Below, piece by piece: positions 16,875 through 18,185 of a DNA stretch of 18,185 nucleotides (its first letter is position 1; every line of letters starts with the position of its first letter). A program made the position numbers and the translations under genes. The DNA is from JAYKHL01 sp035284865 (GTDB taxonomy: Bacteria; Cyanobacteriota; Sericytochromatia; S15B-MN24; JAQBPE01): assembly GCA_035284865.1 (NCBI GenBank), contig JAYKHL010000191.1:1-18185 (forward strand), written 5' to 3'. The notes below the pieces were generated by a model. That model made no database searches. It was not told where the DNA came from and saw nothing but the letters and a program-made list of their open reading frames with translations.

Positions 16875-18016
16875 CAGCGCACCTCCACGGCCATGCCGTC
16901 GCGCAACGCGGGGGGCGGGTCCAGCACCACCCGCTCGCCTGCCGCCAGCCCGGCCAGCACCTCCCGGCCCTCGCCGACGGGCTCTCCAAGGCGCACGAGG
17001 CGCAGCCGGGCATGGCCCTCGGCATCGATGACGAACACGTTCGTGAGCTGGTACCAGCGCACCACCGCCGCGGCCGGCACCGCCAGCCGCTCGGAGCGCC
17101 CCACCCCGAGGCGGGCCCGGCCGTACATTCCGGAGCGCAGGCCTCCCACCTCCGGCAGGACAAGCTGGGCGACCGCCGTGCGGGTGGCGGGGTCGAAGGC
17201 CGGCACCACGCGCGCGAGGGTGGCTTGCACGCTCCGCCCGAGGGCCTCGAGCCTCACGGCCACCCTGGTGCCGGGGCGCAGCGCCGCCACCAGCCGTTCC
17301 TCGACGGGCACGTCCAGGCGGTAAGGGCCCCGCTCGAGCCTGAACAGGGGCTGCCCGGGGCTTGCCAACATGCCGTCCTCGGCCTGGCGCGCCACGACCA
17401 GCCCTGCAAACGGCGCCCGGACCGTCGCCCGATCGCGCACCGTGCCCGCGGCGACGGCCCCCGCACCGAGGGCCTCACCCTGGCGGCCGGCGGCTGCCAC
17501 CGCAGCCAGGGCCTCGCGGTGGGCCGCCTCGGCCTCCGTGAGGTGCTGGGCCGTGACGCCCCCGTCGGCATGCAGGCTGCGCATCCGCCGCAGGGTGGTC
17601 TCGGCCAGCGCCAGGCGGGCCCGGGCCTGCGCCTGAGAGGCCACCGCAGCGGCCTGGCTGGCCTGGGCGGCTGCGGCGGTGGCCTCCAGCTCCTGCCCGT
17701 CGAGCCTGGCGAGCACCCTCCCGGCCTCCACGCGATCCCCCTCGCGGGCCTGCACGGCCACGACCCGGGCCATCAGCTGGCTGCCGACCGCGGCCGAGGT
17801 CCCGGCCACGACGGTGCCCGTGAGGTCCAGAGCATCCTCCGTCGAGCGCGTCTCGAGCGTGGCCGCAGCCACCCCCACGCGCTCCGCCGCGAAGGCAGGA
17901 GGCGTGAGCCCTGGCCCGACCCGCCGGTGGAACAGCCCGGCCCCCCACATGGAAATCAGCGTCAGGGGCAGGCCGAGGATCAGGGTGGCACGGACCCAGG
18001 GGGGAAGGGTGAGCAT
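16874..18016 (-). CDS. RND efflux periplasmic adaptor (membrane fusion protein)
   Basis: A protein of 380 residues, typical for the family. The N-terminal hydrophobic stretch (about 8-28) acts as an inner-membrane anchor or uncleaved signal. The lipoyl half-domain is at about 65-103 (VVAVQAREGDRVEAGRVLAR). An Ala/Gln/Arg-rich coiled-coil hairpin at about 104-170 would contact an outer-membrane channel, and the second lipoyl half is RATVRAPFAGLVVARQAEDG. The β-barrel domain spans about 205-285 and the membrane-proximal domain 285-380. It joins the permease to an outer-membrane channel. The ATG at 18016 is chosen because GGAGG lies six bases upstream; the frame runs on to a TTG at 18064 with no ribosome binding site. 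It is the first gene of a two-gene operon under the promoter at 18065-18094. Confidence 0.93.
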   Translation of the reverse strand: MLTLPPWVRATLILGLPLTLISMWGAGLFHRRVGPGLTPPAFAAERVGVAAATLETRSTEDALDLTGTVVAGTSAAVGSQLMARVVAVQAREGDRVEAGRVLARLDGQELEATAAAAQASQAAAVASQAQARARLALAETTLRRMRSLHADGGVTAQHLTEAEAAHREALAAVAAAGRQGEALGAGAVAAGTVRDRATVRAPFAGLVVARQAEDGMLASPGQPLFRLERGPYRLDVPVEERLVAALRPGTRVAVRLEALGRSVQATLARVVPAFDPATRTAVAQLVLPEVGGLRSGMYGRARLGVGRSERLAVPAAAVVRWYQLTNVFVIDAEGHARLRLVRLGEPVGEGREVLAGLAAGERVVLDPPPALRDGMAVEVR

Positions 18017-18064
18017 CGAGCGCCTCCGGCGAAGCAGCTTGGGGTGGGAAAGAGGATGGGGCAA

Positions 18065-18094
18065 ATATTACTACATAGTTATATAGCAATTCAA
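18065..18094 (-). promoter_or_regulatory. Candidate promoter with operator-like dyad for the RND operon
   Basis: Reading the minus strand, TTGAAT (18094-18089) and TAATAT (18070-18065) are separated by 18 bases, a plausible -35/-10 pair about 50 bases before the adaptor ATG. The spacer holds an imperfect palindrome, CTACATAGTTATATAG on the plus strand at 18071-18086, with six of eight base pairs matching. An operator between -35 and -10 is the usual position for TetR- or MerR-type control of efflux operons. The local AT content is far above the rest of the window. Confidence 0.6.
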
Positions 18095-18185
18095 GATCAC
18101 CTACTGTGCCGGTAATCGACTATGAGTCATTAGGTTTTGATCCACCGCCGCCAGGCAAGCGTGCCAGCATGGATGGTCCAGTACC
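18095..18185. other. Right-edge region without a recognisable gene
   Basis: Moderately AT-rich sequence upstream of the efflux operon. I see no coding sequence with a ribosome binding site. A short palindrome, GACT-ATG-AGTC, lies at 18118-18128. An ATG at 18169 opens a frame that runs off the window but has no ribosome binding site, so I do not call it. A divergent regulator gene could lie just beyond the edge. Confidence 0.4.

Noticed and set aside
13998..17324. Open frame of 1108 codons on the plus strand opposite the RND operon
   Set aside because: It is composed largely of His, Arg, Gly and Asp from the reverse reading of GC-rich codons. The opposite strand encodes an unmistakable RND permease and adaptor.
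18017..18064. Longer adaptor protein starting from TTG at 18064
   Set aside because: There is no ribosome binding site, and it adds sixteen residues to a complete N-terminal anchor. The ATG at 18016 has GGAGG at ideal distance.
1..18185. CRISPR arrays, tRNA or rRNA genes, insertion sequences, integrases or phage genes
   Set aside because: No regularly spaced repeats, cloverleaf sequences, transposase or integrase motifs were seen in either strand.

Overview
The window comes from a very GC-rich (roughly 70% or more by eye), Gram-negative-type bacterium. Three features support an outer membrane: two proteins with outer-membrane β-barrel C-termini, an RND efflux permease with its periplasmic adaptor, and a small signal-peptide protein that looks like a β-barrel. 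I cannot name the lineage; Myxococcota-like or other GC-rich environmental phyla are possible, but nothing here is diagnostic. No tRNA, rRNA, CRISPR array, transposase or phage gene was seen.

Layout from left to right. (1) 107-799: a small exported Gly/Ala-rich β-rich protein with a strong hairpin terminator behind it. (2) 956-1624: an unrecognised 222-residue protein. (3) 1683-4628: a large exported protein made of an HEXXH zinc-peptidase domain, a WD40/TolB-like β-propeller and an outer-membrane barrel. (4) 8289-6280 and 6280-4619 on the minus strand: two histidine kinases joined by a TGATG stop/start overlap. The first is MASE1-PAS-HisKA-HATPase and the second is REC-GAF-HisKA-HATPase. (5) 8380-11523: a second, clearly homologous peptidase-propeller-barrel protein, divergent from the kinases. 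(6) 11735-13651: a group II PLP-dependent decarboxylase resembling bacterial tyrosine decarboxylases, with a long extra C-terminal region. It is preceded by a 211-base leader with nested perfect helices and carries a 16-bp inverted repeat early in its coding sequence. (7) 18016-16874 and 16874-13656 on the minus strand: an RND periplasmic adaptor and permease in a translationally coupled operon. Their AT-rich promoter has an imperfect dyad exactly between the -35 and -10 candidates.

The most system-like part is 1683-11523. Two paralogous surface metalloproteases, each fused to its own outer-membrane barrel, flank a pair of coupled sensor kinases that have no DNA-binding output. I infer, but cannot show, that the kinases sense envelope or small-molecule signals relevant to these proteins. 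Proteolysis, amino-acid decarboxylation and efflux could form a peptide-utilisation and detoxification neighbourhood, but that link rests only on adjacency. The second region worth attention is the structured leader and coding hairpin of the decarboxylase gene, which suggest RNA-level control.
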